Source of the DNA: CADCVT01 sp036389155
GTDB taxonomy: Bacteria > Actinomycetota > Thermoleophilia > Solirubrobacterales > Solirubrobacteraceae
Direction: 5' to 3'
DNA length: 64,000 bases
Assembly: GCA_036389155.1 (NCBI GenBank)
Contig: DASVQN010000014.1
Location: 62,001 to 126,000 of the forward strand
Part shown: one piece after another, positions 58,063 to 64,000 of the stretch
How positions within the stretch are numbered: position 1 is the first letter of the stretch
Layout: each line of letters opens with the position of its first letter
Translations under genes and position numbers: made by a program
The notes under the pieces: model-generated
What the model was told of the DNA's origin: nothing
Databases searched by the model: none
The model's input: only the letters and a program-made list of their open reading frames with translations

Positions 58063-58751
58063 TGCGGGTCAAGTACCAGGAGGACCTCGCCGAGCTCGAG
58101 GTCTCCGTCATGGGCGCGATCGACATGGTCGTCGGTCAGGTCGACCGCGTGATCGAGGCGCTCATGCACCAGGATCTCGCGCTCGCCTCGGCCGTGATCG
58201 CCGGCGACGATCGCATCGACGGTCGCTACCTCGAGGTCCACCAGGGGATCCTCTCGATGCTGGCGCTGCAGGCGCCGGTCGCGGAGGATCTGCGGCTGGT
58301 CGCGGCGCTGCTGCACATCGTCAAGCACGTGGAGCGCATGGGGGACCAGTGCGTGAACATCGCGAAGCTGCTGCCGCTGAGCGGGCACGATGCGCCGCGG
58401 CGCGACGAGATCGTCGAGGTGCTGGTGCGCATGGGCCAGTTCGCCCGCTCGGAGGTGGTGCAGTGCCGGGCTGCGCTCGCCTCGCGGGACGTCGCCCTGG
58501 CCGAGGACCTCGTGTCTCGCGACCGGGACGTGAACCTGCTCCAGCGCGAGGTCTTCCGGCTGGCGCTCGAGGCGGGGGACGACTACGAGACGCGCGAGTG
58601 GGCGATGCACATGACGCTAGTCGCGCGGGCCTTCGAGCGGATCGGCGACAACGCGGTGGACATCGGGGAGCAGGTCGCGTTCGTCGTGACGGGCCTGTTC
58701 CGGGAGTTCTCGGACTCCTCGTCGGGGCCGGGCCCTACCCTCCATCGCTGA
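58062..58751 (+). CDS. phoU: Phosphate signalling regulator PhoU
   Basis: A 229-residue all-helical protein with two three-helix bundles. The two metal-binding motifs are conserved: LLHIVKHVERMGDQCVNIAKLLPL (about residues 85-108) and LVARAFERIGDNAVDIGEQVAFVVTG (about 187-212), both of the E/DxxxD type. PhoU links the Pst transporter to the phosphate sensor kinase and represses the regulon when phosphate is plentiful. Its ATG shares one base with the pstB stop, and its own stop shares one base with the next ATG. Confidence 0.95.
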   Translation: MRVKYQEDLAELEVSVMGAIDMVVGQVDRVIEALMHQDLALASAVIAGDDRIDGRYLEVHQGILSMLALQAPVAEDLRLVAALLHIVKHVERMGDQCVNIAKLLPLSGHDAPRRDEIVEVLVRMGQFARSEVVQCRAALASRDVALAEDLVSRDRDVNLLQREVFRLALEAGDDYETREWAMHMTLVARAFERIGDNAVDIGEQVAFVVTGLFREFSDSSSGPGPTLHR

Positions 58752-59647
58752 TGGCAGAGCAACGGTCTCTCCGGGTCGCCGTGATCGACGTCGACTCCGG
58801 GTTCCTCCAGGTCCTCGGCAAGCGCATGGAGCGCGCCGGCTGGGATCTGCGCGTGCTGTCCTCGCCCGTCCCGGTCGCGGACCTGGTGGCCATGCGCGTG
58901 AACGCGGTCGTCGTGAACCTGGCGATCCTCGGGCCGACGGCCGCGGAGTACCTGTCGTCGCTGTGCAGCTCGCTGCCGGGGCTGGGCGTCGTCGTGTGCA
59001 CCGGGCAGTCGTCGGTGGCCCAGCGCGTGCAGGGGCTGCGGATAGGGGCGGACGACTGGGTCACGAAGCCGTGTCATCCGGAGGAGCTGATCGCGCGGCT
59101 GGAGGCTGTCGTGCGGCGTCGGGCGGCGGCGTCGGTGAGCGCGTCCGCGGTGGCGCCCGTCGTGTTCGGAGAGCTCGCGATCCGCGGCGATCACTTCCAG
59201 GCCTACGTGGGCGAGACGTCGCTCGAGCTCACCCGCCGCGAGTTCGAGCTCATCCGGCTGCTCGCGGACGCCTCGGGCCGGGTGCTCGAGCGCGAGGACA
59301 TCTACCAGCGCGTCTGGGGCTACGCAATGGCCCGCGGCGACCGCAGCGTCGACGTGTTCGTGCGCAAGCTGCGGCAGAAGCTCGAGAAGGCGTCGCCGGG
59401 GTGGAGGTACATCCACACGCACTTCGGCGTCGGGTACCGGTTCGCGGCGGAGCCGATCGAGTCCGACGCCGCCGCCGCCGCGGCTCCGCCTGCCGCCGCT
59501 TCGTCCGCCGCCGCTCCGCCCGCCGACCTCGCGCCCGCGGCTCCGCCCGCCGCCGCTTCGCCGCCCGACCTCGCGCCGCCTTCGTCCGCCGCGCCGCCTC
59601 CGCCCGCCGGCGCCGCTCCGCGCCCCCTCGAGCGCGCCCTGTCGTAG
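58751..59647 (+). CDS. OmpR/PhoB-like regulator with Asn in place of the phosphoacceptor Asp
   Basis: A 298-residue regulator. Receiver-like domain 8-115: acidic pair D13/D15, Thr84 (VVCTGQS) and Lys106 (WVTKPCHP) are kept, but the acceptor site reads AVVVNLAILG with Asn56. The winged-helix domain (about 130-232) is complete (SLELTRREFELIRLLADASGRVLEREDIYQRVWGY, RSVDVFVRKLRQKLEK, YIHTHFGVGYRF). The last 60 residues are an Ala/Pro/Ser run with PPADLAP-like repeats. Position behind phoU suggests control of phosphate genes, probably independent of phosphorylation. No kinase is encoded here. ATG shares one base with the phoU stop. Confidence 0.9.
   Translation: MAEQRSLRVAVIDVDSGFLQVLGKRMERAGWDLRVLSSPVPVADLVAMRVNAVVVNLAILGPTAAEYLSSLCSSLPGLGVVVCTGQSSVAQRVQGLRIGADDWVTKPCHPEELIARLEAVVRRRAAASVSASAVAPVVFGELAIRGDHFQAYVGETSLELTRREFELIRLLADASGRVLEREDIYQRVWGYAMARGDRSVDVFVRKLRQKLEKASPGWRYIHTHFGVGYRFAAEPIESDAAAAAAPPAAASSAAAPPADLAPAAPPAAASPPDLAPPSSAAPPPPAGAAPRPLERALS
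59465..59635. repeat. Degenerate GCC/CCG-rich repeat coding the regulator's tail
   Basis: A low-complexity tract of Ala, Pro and Ser codons in which a unit of roughly 36-48 bases (encoding forms of APPAAASPPDLAP) recurs imperfectly. It is confined to the C-terminal tail of the regulator. Confidence 0.55.
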
Positions 59648-59650
59648 GCT
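59645..59650 (+). promoter_or_regulatory. Putative -10 element of a leaderless start
   Basis: TAGGCT six bases before the GTG at 59657. Its TAG is the stop codon of the upstream regulator. Confidence 0.5.
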
Positions 59651-59656
59651 CTCCGC

Positions 59657-60013
59657 GTGGGTCCCGCCCCGCGGAACATCGCCATCATCGTCCTGATCGC
59701 CGCGGCGGTCTGGGCCATCCCGGGCGGCGGGACCGCCGCCGGCGTCGTCGGAGCGTTGATCTCGGTCGCGTTCTCCGTCGCGATCTGGCTCGCGCTGGTC
59801 TACGTGTACCGGAACTTCCGCACGACGATCTTCTCGCTGGGCGAGCAGCACCGGGGGATGCTCTACGGCGGCCTGGCGGCGATCCTCTTCCTCGGCGCCT
59901 CGGCCGACCGGTTCTTCGACTCGGCGCCCGGAACGCTGGTCTGGTTCGCCATCCTCGCGGGCGCGGCGTACGCGCTCATCGAGACCTTCCGCCGCTGGCG
60001 CGAGTACGCGTAG
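59657..60013 (+). CDS. Small integral membrane protein, 118 residues
   Basis: Four hydrophobic segments (IAIIVLIAAAVWAIPGG, GVVGALISVAFSVAIWLALVYVY, MLYGGLAAILFLGASAD, LVWFAILAGAAYALIETF) with a short basic C-terminus. I do not recognise a named family; similar small proteins are common in Thermoleophilia. GTG start is supported by TAGGCT. It sits between the pst locus and the Tad-like cluster and need not belong to either. Confidence 0.75.
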   Translation: MGPAPRNIAIIVLIAAAVWAIPGGGTAAGVVGALISVAFSVAIWLALVYVYRNFRTTIFSLGEQHRGMLYGGLAAILFLGASADRFFDSAPGTLVWFAILAGAAYALIETFRRWREYA

Positions 60014-60079
60014 CCCTCCGCGCACTTCCGCAACACCTCGGAACAGACACGCGACACCTTCCACGCGAACCTCGCGTGC

Positions 60080-60433
60080 GTGTTCCCCCACCCCCACGAC
60101 CACCACCGCGAGCGCGGCCAGGCGACCGTCGAGCTCGTCGTCCTGCTTCCGGTCATCGCGACGATCGCGCTCGGCGTCTGGCAGGTCGCCGTCGCAGGCC
60201 ACACCGTCTGGGCCGCGGGCGCGGCCGCGCGCGCCGGGGCACGGGCCGAGGCCGTGGGAGGCGACACCGAGGCTGCCGCCCGCCAGGTGCTCCCGTCCCG
60301 CGTCCGCCGCGCGGCGGAGGTCAACGAGGAGGACGACGGAGAGGTCCGCGTCGAGGTCCCGATCCCGGCCGTCGTCGGAGGGGGCTTCCTCTTCACCACG
60401 ACCGGCCGAGCGAGATTCGAGCCGCAACGGTGA
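60080..60433 (+). CDS. TadE-like pilus-assembly protein
   Basis: A 117-residue protein. After a His-rich leader (FPHPHDHHRERG) comes the TadE signature GQATVELVVLLPVIATIALGVWQVAVAGHTVWAAGAAARAGARAEAVGG (about residues 13-61), one membrane helix preceded by Gly and containing the Glu of type IV-like pseudopilins. TadE/TadF-type minor pilins assemble or regulate Flp pili and related secretion. GTG start at 60080; no clear -10. Its stop overlaps the next GTG. Confidence 0.82.
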   Translation: MFPHPHDHHRERGQATVELVVLLPVIATIALGVWQVAVAGHTVWAAGAAARAGARAEAVGGDTEAAARQVLPSRVRRAAEVNEEDDGEVRVEVPIPAVVGGGFLFTTTGRARFEPQR

Positions 60434-60834
60434 CGCGCCGCACGCCCACCCCGCGCCGCATGCCCACCCCGCGCCGCATGCCCACCCCGCGCCACACGCC
60501 CACCCGACTGACGTCCGCGCGCGGCCAGGCCTCGGTCGAGCTCGTCGCGATGGTCCCTCTCCTCGTCGCGGTCGCGCTCGCGCTCGGCCAGGTCCTCGCC
60601 GCGGGGGCGGCGCGGGAGCTCGCGGGCCACGCTGCGGAGGCCGCCGCGATCGCTCTGGCTCGCGGCGGCGATCCCCGCGCGGCCGCGCGGGACGCCCTCC
60701 CGGGCTGGAGCCGCGACCGCCTGGACGTCTCGGTCGACGGGCGGCGCGTGACGGCGAAGGTCCGGCCGGTCGCCTTCGTGCCGCCGCTGGCCGAGCGGCT
60801 CGACGCGACAGCGACCGCGGACGCGGGCCCATGA
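60430..60834 (+). CDS. TadE-like protein with repeated N-terminal MPTPRR leader
   Basis: A 134-residue protein whose membrane part ARGQASVELVAMVPLLVAVALALGQVLAAGAARELAGHAAEAAAIALARGG (about 32-81) is a second TadE-like sequence. It is followed by a small domain (DRLDVSVDGRRVTAKVRPVAFVPPLAERL). The first 27 residues are made by an 18-base tandem repeat (TPTPRRMPTPRRMPTPRHTPT), which offers extra ATG codons at 60460 and 60478 as alternative starts. GTG 60430 overlaps the preceding stop. The family role is pilus assembly. Confidence 0.78.
   Translation: MTRRTPTPRRMPTPRRMPTPRHTPTRLTSARGQASVELVAMVPLLVAVALALGQVLAAGAARELAGHAAEAAAIALARGGDPRAAARDALPGWSRDRLDVSVDGRRVTAKVRPVAFVPPLAERLDATATADAGP
60442..60506 (+). 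repeat. 18-base tandem repeat, about 3.6 copies, in a coding leader
   Basis: Units at 60442-60459, 60460-60477 and 60478-60495 read (A/A)(C/T)GCCCACCCCGCGCC(G/A)C with a partial fourth unit to 60506. Each unit encodes TPTPRR or MPTPRR in frame. Unit number could change without breaking the reading frame. Confidence 0.8.
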
Positions 60835-61520
60835 GCGGTCTCTTCAATCGCCTCGGCAGCGCGTTCGTCGCGCCGGCACGCGGCGGCCCGGATCTGCGCA
60901 CGGTCGCGCCGCCGGCGAGCGGGGTGGACAGGCGGCCGCTGCCGCCGTCCATCGCGATGCTCTCTCGCCCCGACGACGCGATGGTGGCCGCGGGCGCCGC
61001 CGGCCTCGCGCTCGCCGCGCGCTGCCGGACGTCGCACGCGCTCGTCGCCATCTGGGGCGCCGCCGACAGGCCGATCCGCGCGCCGGCGACCGGTCCCGCC
61101 CGCCGCCTCGCCGCGACGCTCGCAGCACGCGGCCACGACGCGACGGCCACCGGCCGCCTCACCGTGGTCCGGCTCGCGGGCGCTCTGCAGGAGGCGGCGC
61201 GCGAGGCCGACCGCGCGGCTGCCGCCGCGCCGGAGGTCCCCACGGCGGTCGTCCTGGCCGGCGCCCGCGACGCGGCGGCCGACGCCCTGCTCCACGCGCA
61301 GGACGCCGCGCTCGTCGCGCTGCCCGCGGGCAGCGACGACGCGGTCGCGGACCTCACCGTCGCCGGCCTCGTCGCGCTCGGCGTCGAGGCGACGGTGGTG
61401 GAGCTGCCGCCGGCCTCACCGCCCGCCCGCGCGCTCGCCGCATCGGGAGCCGCGCTCGTCCCGCCACTTCGCGCGCCGTTCGACGCCGCGATCAAAGGGC
61501 TCGGGAGACGAGACCGATGA
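60831..61520 (+). CDS. Unknown Ala-rich protein in the Tad-like cluster
   Basis: A 229-residue protein without signal peptide or clear membrane helix. Hydrophobic strands and helices alternate (AMVAAGAAGLALAARCRTSHALVAIWGA, RLTVVRLAGALQEAAREADRAAAA, PTAVVLAGARDAAADALLHAQDAALVALPAG, DLTVAGLVALGVEATVVELP), suggesting a Rossmann-like alpha/beta fold. I do not recognise the family. ATG overlaps the upstream stop (ATGA) and its own stop overlaps the next ATG, so it is part of the same translation-coupled set. Confidence 0.75.
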   Translation: MSGLFNRLGSAFVAPARGGPDLRTVAPPASGVDRRPLPPSIAMLSRPDDAMVAAGAAGLALAARCRTSHALVAIWGAADRPIRAPATGPARRLAATLAARGHDATATGRLTVVRLAGALQEAAREADRAAAAAPEVPTAVVLAGARDAAADALLHAQDAALVALPAGSDDAVADLTVAGLVALGVEATVVELPPASPPARALAASGAALVPPLRAPFDAAIKGLGRRDR

Positions 61521-62809
61521 TCGCCGCTCCGCGTCGCGGCGAAGTCGGCCAGGCGTCGGTGCTGCTGGTCGGCGCGCTTCTCGCGATCCTCGTCGGCGGC
61601 CTCGTGCTGGCGGCGCTCGCGCGCGGCGTGGACGAGCGTGCGGCACAGCAGCGGGCCGCGGACCTCGCCGCGCTCGCAGGCGCGCGCGAGATGCACGCGC
61701 TCTACGACCGGCTGTTCGAGCCGCCGGTGGTCGGCGGGGAGCCGAACCCGCGGCACCTCACCGTCGCCGCGTACAAGCAGGCGGGCGAGCACGCGGCGCT
61801 CGAGACCGCGCGGAGGAACGGGATGCGCGACATCGCCGTCGACTTCCCCGACCGCGACTCGTTCGCACCGGTCCGTATCGCCGTCACCGTCCGCGACCCG
61901 ATCGTCGTCGACGGCCGCAGCGTCGCCTCCGACGCGCGAGCCGAGGCGGAGCTGGCCCCGCCCGAGACCGTCGCCGGCCTCGGCGGCGAGGGCGGGTACC
62001 GCGGGCCGCTCGCGATGCGGCAGGGAAAGCCGATGCGCCCGGACGTCGCTCAGGCCTTCGACCGCATGGAGCGCGCGGCCCGCGCCGACGGCGTCGCACT
62101 GATCGTGGTCAGCGCGTTCCGCTCGAACGCGGAGCAGGCTGCGCTGTTCGCGCAGCATCCCGACCCGAAGTGGGTCGCGCCCCCGGGCAGGTCGCTCCAC
62201 CGCCTCGGCACCGAGCTCGATCTCGGCCCGCCCGCGGCGTACGGCTGGCTCGCCCGCAACGCCACGCGCTTCGGGTTCACGCAGAGGTACTCCTGGGAGC
62301 CGTGGCACTTCGGCTACACGCGGAGCGCCGGCACGCGCAGCGTCGGCTTCGGCCCGCCCGACGGTCAGAGCGGGATCCCGAGCTTCGTCCCACAGCAGTT
62401 CGCGGCCCCGATCAGCCGTGCGGCGCAGCGGTGGAACGTCGGCGCGGCGCTCCTCGCCGCGCAGCTCTACGCCGAGTCGAACTTCAACCCGTTCGCCCGC
62501 AGTCCCGCGGGCGCGCAGGGGATCGCGCAGTTCACGCCGGGCACCGCCGCGGCCCTCGGCCTCGACAACCCGTTCGACGCCGCGCAGGCGATCGACGCCC
62601 AGGCACACCTGATGCACGACCTCCTGCGCCAGTTCGGGAGCGTCCCGCTCGCGCTCGCCGCGTACAACGCCGGGCCGGGGGCCGTGCAGCGCTGCGGCTG
62701 CATCCCGCCGTACCCCGAGACGCGGGGCTACGTCGCGCGCATTCTCGGCCTCCTCAACGGCGCCGGCGACGCCGCGACCGGCGGCCTGACCGTCCGGCTG
62801 GTGCGCTGA
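61517..62809 (+). CDS. Fusion: TadG-like anchor, M15B (VanY-type) peptidase, SLT transglycosylase
   Basis: A 430-residue protein. Residues 10-37 (VGQASVLLVGALLAILVGGLVLAALARG) are a Tad/TadE-G-like anchor followed by the AAQQRAADLAALAGAREM segment usual in TadG-like proteins. Residues 165-270 form an M15B D,D-carboxypeptidase/endopeptidase: SAFRSNAEQ, SLHRLGTELDLG (His228, Asp235) and SWEPWHFGY (Glu261, His264). Residues 295-395 form an SLT domain: LLAAQLYAESNFNP (Glu320), AGAQGIAQFTPGTA, ALAAYNAGPGAV. It would cut glycan strands and peptide cross-links at the site where the pseudopilus passes the wall. ATG overlaps the previous stop. Confidence 0.85.
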   Translation: MIAAPRRGEVGQASVLLVGALLAILVGGLVLAALARGVDERAAQQRAADLAALAGAREMHALYDRLFEPPVVGGEPNPRHLTVAAYKQAGEHAALETARRNGMRDIAVDFPDRDSFAPVRIAVTVRDPIVVDGRSVASDARAEAELAPPETVAGLGGEGGYRGPLAMRQGKPMRPDVAQAFDRMERAARADGVALIVVSAFRSNAEQAALFAQHPDPKWVAPPGRSLHRLGTELDLGPPAAYGWLARNATRFGFTQRYSWEPWHFGYTRSAGTRSVGFGPPDGQSGIPSFVPQQFAAPISRAAQRWNVGAALLAAQLYAESNFNPFARSPAGAQGIAQFTPGTAAALGLDNPFDAAQAIDAQAHLMHDLLRQFGSVPLALAAYNAGPGAVQRCGCIPPYPETRGYVARILGLLNGAGDAATGGLTVRLVR

Positions 62810-62827
62810 CGTGCGCGGTGCCGCAGG

Positions 62828-62833
62828 TACGCT
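62828..62833 (+). promoter_or_regulatory. Putative -10 element of a leaderless start
   Basis: TACGCT seven bases before the ATG at 62841. Confidence 0.55.
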
Positions 62834-62840
62834 TTCAGCC

Positions 62841-63431
62841 ATGGCCTTCGCCGTCGGCGACCGCGCCGTCCGCCCCCTCACCGCGGATGAGGTCATGGCG
62901 ATGGCTGCCGCCGGCATCATCGGCGACGAGGAGCGCGTGGAGCTGCTCCACGGCGTGCTCACCAAGATGAGCGCGAACCACCCGCCGCACGCGGGGATCA
63001 CGTTGCGCCTCGGACGCTGGCTCGCGCCGCTGTCGGCCGACGCGCGGTACGACGTCCGCGTCCAGCTGCCGCTCGTCGTGCCCGACCCGACCTCGCTCCC
63101 CGAGCCCGATCTCGCCGTCGTCGAGCGGGGCGGCGAGGTCGAGCGCCATCCCGCCACCGCGCTGCTCGTGATCGAGGTCGCCCAGACCTCGCTGAAGGTG
63201 GACACCACGATCAAGCCCCCGCTCTTCGCCGCCGCCGGCGTGTCCGAGATGTGGGTCGTCGACGTGGAACACAAGCGACTGGAGGTCTGCACGGAGCCGG
63301 GCCCGGAGGGATACGCGCGGCAGGCGACCCTCGAGCCGCCCGGCCGCGTGCACCCGGAGGGCGTGGCGATCGAGCCGCTCGACCTCGCCGGCCTGTTCGC
63401 GGGGCTAGAGGGGACGGCGGCGCGGCTCTAG
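62841..63431 (+). CDS. Uma2-family (DUF820) restriction-endonuclease-like protein
   Basis: A 196-residue protein of the PD-(D/E)xK nuclease fold. The family order is visible: VMAMAAAGIIGDEERVELLHGVLTKM at the N-terminus (usual Glu of RYELIDGEL), LPEPDLAVVERG with the catalytic Asp, LLVIEVAQTSLKVD with Glu and Lys, and LFAAAGVSEMWVVDVEHKRLEV. Uma2 proteins are abundant in cyanobacteria and scattered in actinobacteria; the biological role is unknown. ATG 62841 is preferred over an upstream in-frame GTG because of the TACGCT spacing. Convergent with the cupin gene, 4-base overlap. Confidence 0.88.
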   Translation: MAFAVGDRAVRPLTADEVMAMAAAGIIGDEERVELLHGVLTKMSANHPPHAGITLRLGRWLAPLSADARYDVRVQLPLVVPDPTSLPEPDLAVVERGGEVERHPATALLVIEVAQTSLKVDTTIKPPLFAAAGVSEMWVVDVEHKRLEVCTEPGPEGYARQATLEPPGRVHPEGVAIEPLDLAGLFAGLEGTAARL

Positions 63432-63784
63432 AACGGGCCGCGCGGCTCGTACGCGCCGCGCGGCGCTCCGACCGCGACGAAGGTCATCCCCTCCGGACCT
63501 GCGACCGGCACCCGCCGGGCCTCAGGGTCGACGCGCAGGAAGCTGCCAGTCCGCACCGGGACCTCCTCGCCGTCCACCCGCCAGATCCCGCTGCCGGCGA
63601 CGACGACCAGGACCTCCTCGTGCCCGCTCGACGCCTCGTCGTGCTCGTGCCCCACGACATCCGGACCCAGCGCGAACCAGTTGATCCCGAAGGCCTCCAC
63701 GCCGAGCTCCCGGCGCACGAACCGCACCGCGCCGCTGGGCCCGGCGGGCTCGATGTCGTCGACGTGCACGTGTGACCACCCCAC
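63428..63784 (-). CDS. Small cupin-domain protein
   Basis: A 118-residue single-domain cupin. Two conserved cupin motifs are visible: HEHDEASSGHEEVLVVVAGSGIWRVDGEEVPVRTGSFLRVDPEARRVPVAG, with the HxH, Glu and later residues for metal binding (the distal His is replaced by Arg in ARRVP). The N-terminus VGWSHVHVDDIEPAGPSGAVRFVRRELG leads in. GTG at 63784 has TAGCGT eight bases upstream. Ligand and reaction are unknown. Confidence 0.84.
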   Translation of the reverse strand: MGWSHVHVDDIEPAGPSGAVRFVRRELGVEAFGINWFALGPDVVGHEHDEASSGHEEVLVVVAGSGIWRVDGEEVPVRTGSFLRVDPEARRVPVAGPEGMTFVAVGAPRGAYEPRGPF

Positions 63785-63792
63785 GGCCGCGG

Positions 63793-63798
63793 ACGCTA
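63793..63798 (-). promoter_or_regulatory. Putative -10 element of a leaderless start
   Basis: TAGCGT on the minus strand, eight bases before the GTG at 63784. Confidence 0.5.
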
Positions 63799-63834
63799 CC
63801 GTCCCGCAGGTCGTTGCACGCGCAATCATCGCGC

Positions 63835-63840
63835 TAGACT
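63835..63840 (+). promoter_or_regulatory. Putative -10 element of a leaderless start
   Basis: TAGACT seven bases before the ATG at 63848. Confidence 0.55.
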
Positions 63841-63847
63841 GAACGGC

Positions 63848-64000
63848 ATGGAACTCGGCCTCTCCACCTTCGCGGACGTCAGCGGCAGCGTGAGCCCCGA
63901 GCAGCGGATGCGCGACCTGCTCGAGGAGGTCGAGCTGGCCGAGCAGGTCGGGCTCGACGTCTTCGGCATCGGCGAGCACCACCGCCGCGACTTCGCCGTC
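63848..64000 (+). CDS. LLM-class (luciferase-like) flavin oxidoreductase, N-terminal part only
   Basis: Only 51 residues are inside the window before the right edge. They read MELGLSTFADVSGSVSPEQ...LLEEVELAEQVGLDVFGIGEHHRRDFAV, the typical first beta-strand, first helix and GEHH motif of flavin-dependent luciferase-like monooxygenases. The ATG has TAGACT seven bases upstream. Substrate unknown. Confidence 0.82.
   Translation, partial: MELGLSTFADVSGSVSPEQRMRDLLEEVELAEQVGLDVFGIGEHHRRDFAV

Noticed and set aside
58583..63292. A 1569-codon minus-strand open frame opposite the phoU to Uma2 region
   Set aside because: It lies antisense to well-supported genes and has no recognisable domain, only low-complexity Arg/Ala/Gly/Asp-rich sequence; an effect of high GC third positions.
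1..64000. CRISPR arrays, tRNA or rRNA genes, insertion sequences, phage or plasmid genes
   Set aside because: I looked for regularly spaced repeats, cloverleaf-like and CCA-ended segments, transposase or integrase motifs and terminal inverted repeats, and found none that hold up. The only tandem DNA repeats are inside coding leaders or tails.

Overview
The window is a continuous, very GC-rich actinobacterial chromosome segment with about 62 protein genes packed almost without gaps. I saw no stretch over 300 bases without a gene, no rRNA or tRNA gene, no insertion sequence and no CRISPR array. The gene mix (Mce-type substrate-binding operon, paired LuxR-family regulators with large ATPase domains, Tad-type pilin-like genes, GAF-SpoIIE-HATPase switch protein, TTG/GTG starts, many leaderless genes) fits a soil actinobacterium, most likely class Thermoleophilia, order Solirubrobacterales (Conexibacter- or Solirubrobacter-like). 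That placement is inference from content only.

Layout. 1-6877 (minus): five consecutive Mce/MlaD-family genes, mostly overlapping, the last cut by the left edge. 6971-13982: an unknown gene, a diguanylate cyclase, a secreted beta-propeller-like protein, a phosphoesterase, a GNAT acetyltransferase, a frameshifted FkbM methyltransferase, an FAD oxidoreductase and a NarL-type regulator that sits in one operon with an ABC-2 exporter (to 15582). 15604-19642: a four-gene, end-overlapping polyphosphate operon (Ppx/GppA, two short CHAD proteins, Ppk1). 19671-24381: two ferritin-like secreted proteins, a secreted helical protein, a YihY membrane protein and a calcium-binding-repeat protein. 24414-29222: lipid genes (two-domain acyl reductase, two enoyl-CoA hydratases) with a DUF2330-like protein and a small membrane protein. 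30158-35751: two adjacent paralogous LuxR/ATPase regulators. 36172-41112: YciH, a GDPD fused to a nitrilase-like domain, and a SpoIIE/HATPase plus STAS partner-switching pair. 41109-47189: hydrolases, an ABC-F ATPase and an acyl-CoA synthetase. 47208-54419: two large paralogous cell-wall enzymes (transglycosylase, degenerate M23, M15-like) flanking smaller genes, one of them frameshifted. 54553-59647: pstS-pstC-pstA-pstB-phoU plus a winged-helix regulator whose receiver has Asn at the phosphoacceptor position, preceded by a PHO-box-like triple repeat. 59657-62809: a Tad-like cluster ending in a TadG-like/M15/transglycosylase fusion. 62841-64000: Uma2 nuclease, cupin and the start of a luciferase-like oxidoreductase.

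Two themes recur. First, phosphate: Pst uptake, PhoU, polyphosphate synthesis and breakdown, CHAD proteins and a GDPD. Second, cell-wall turnover: three multidomain proteins join lytic transglycosylase and M15-type domains. A genome-style signature is also visible: many genes start 6-9 bases after a TANNNT -10 hexamer, as expected for leaderless mRNAs, and at two divergent gene pairs the two -10 elements are the same bases read on opposite strands.
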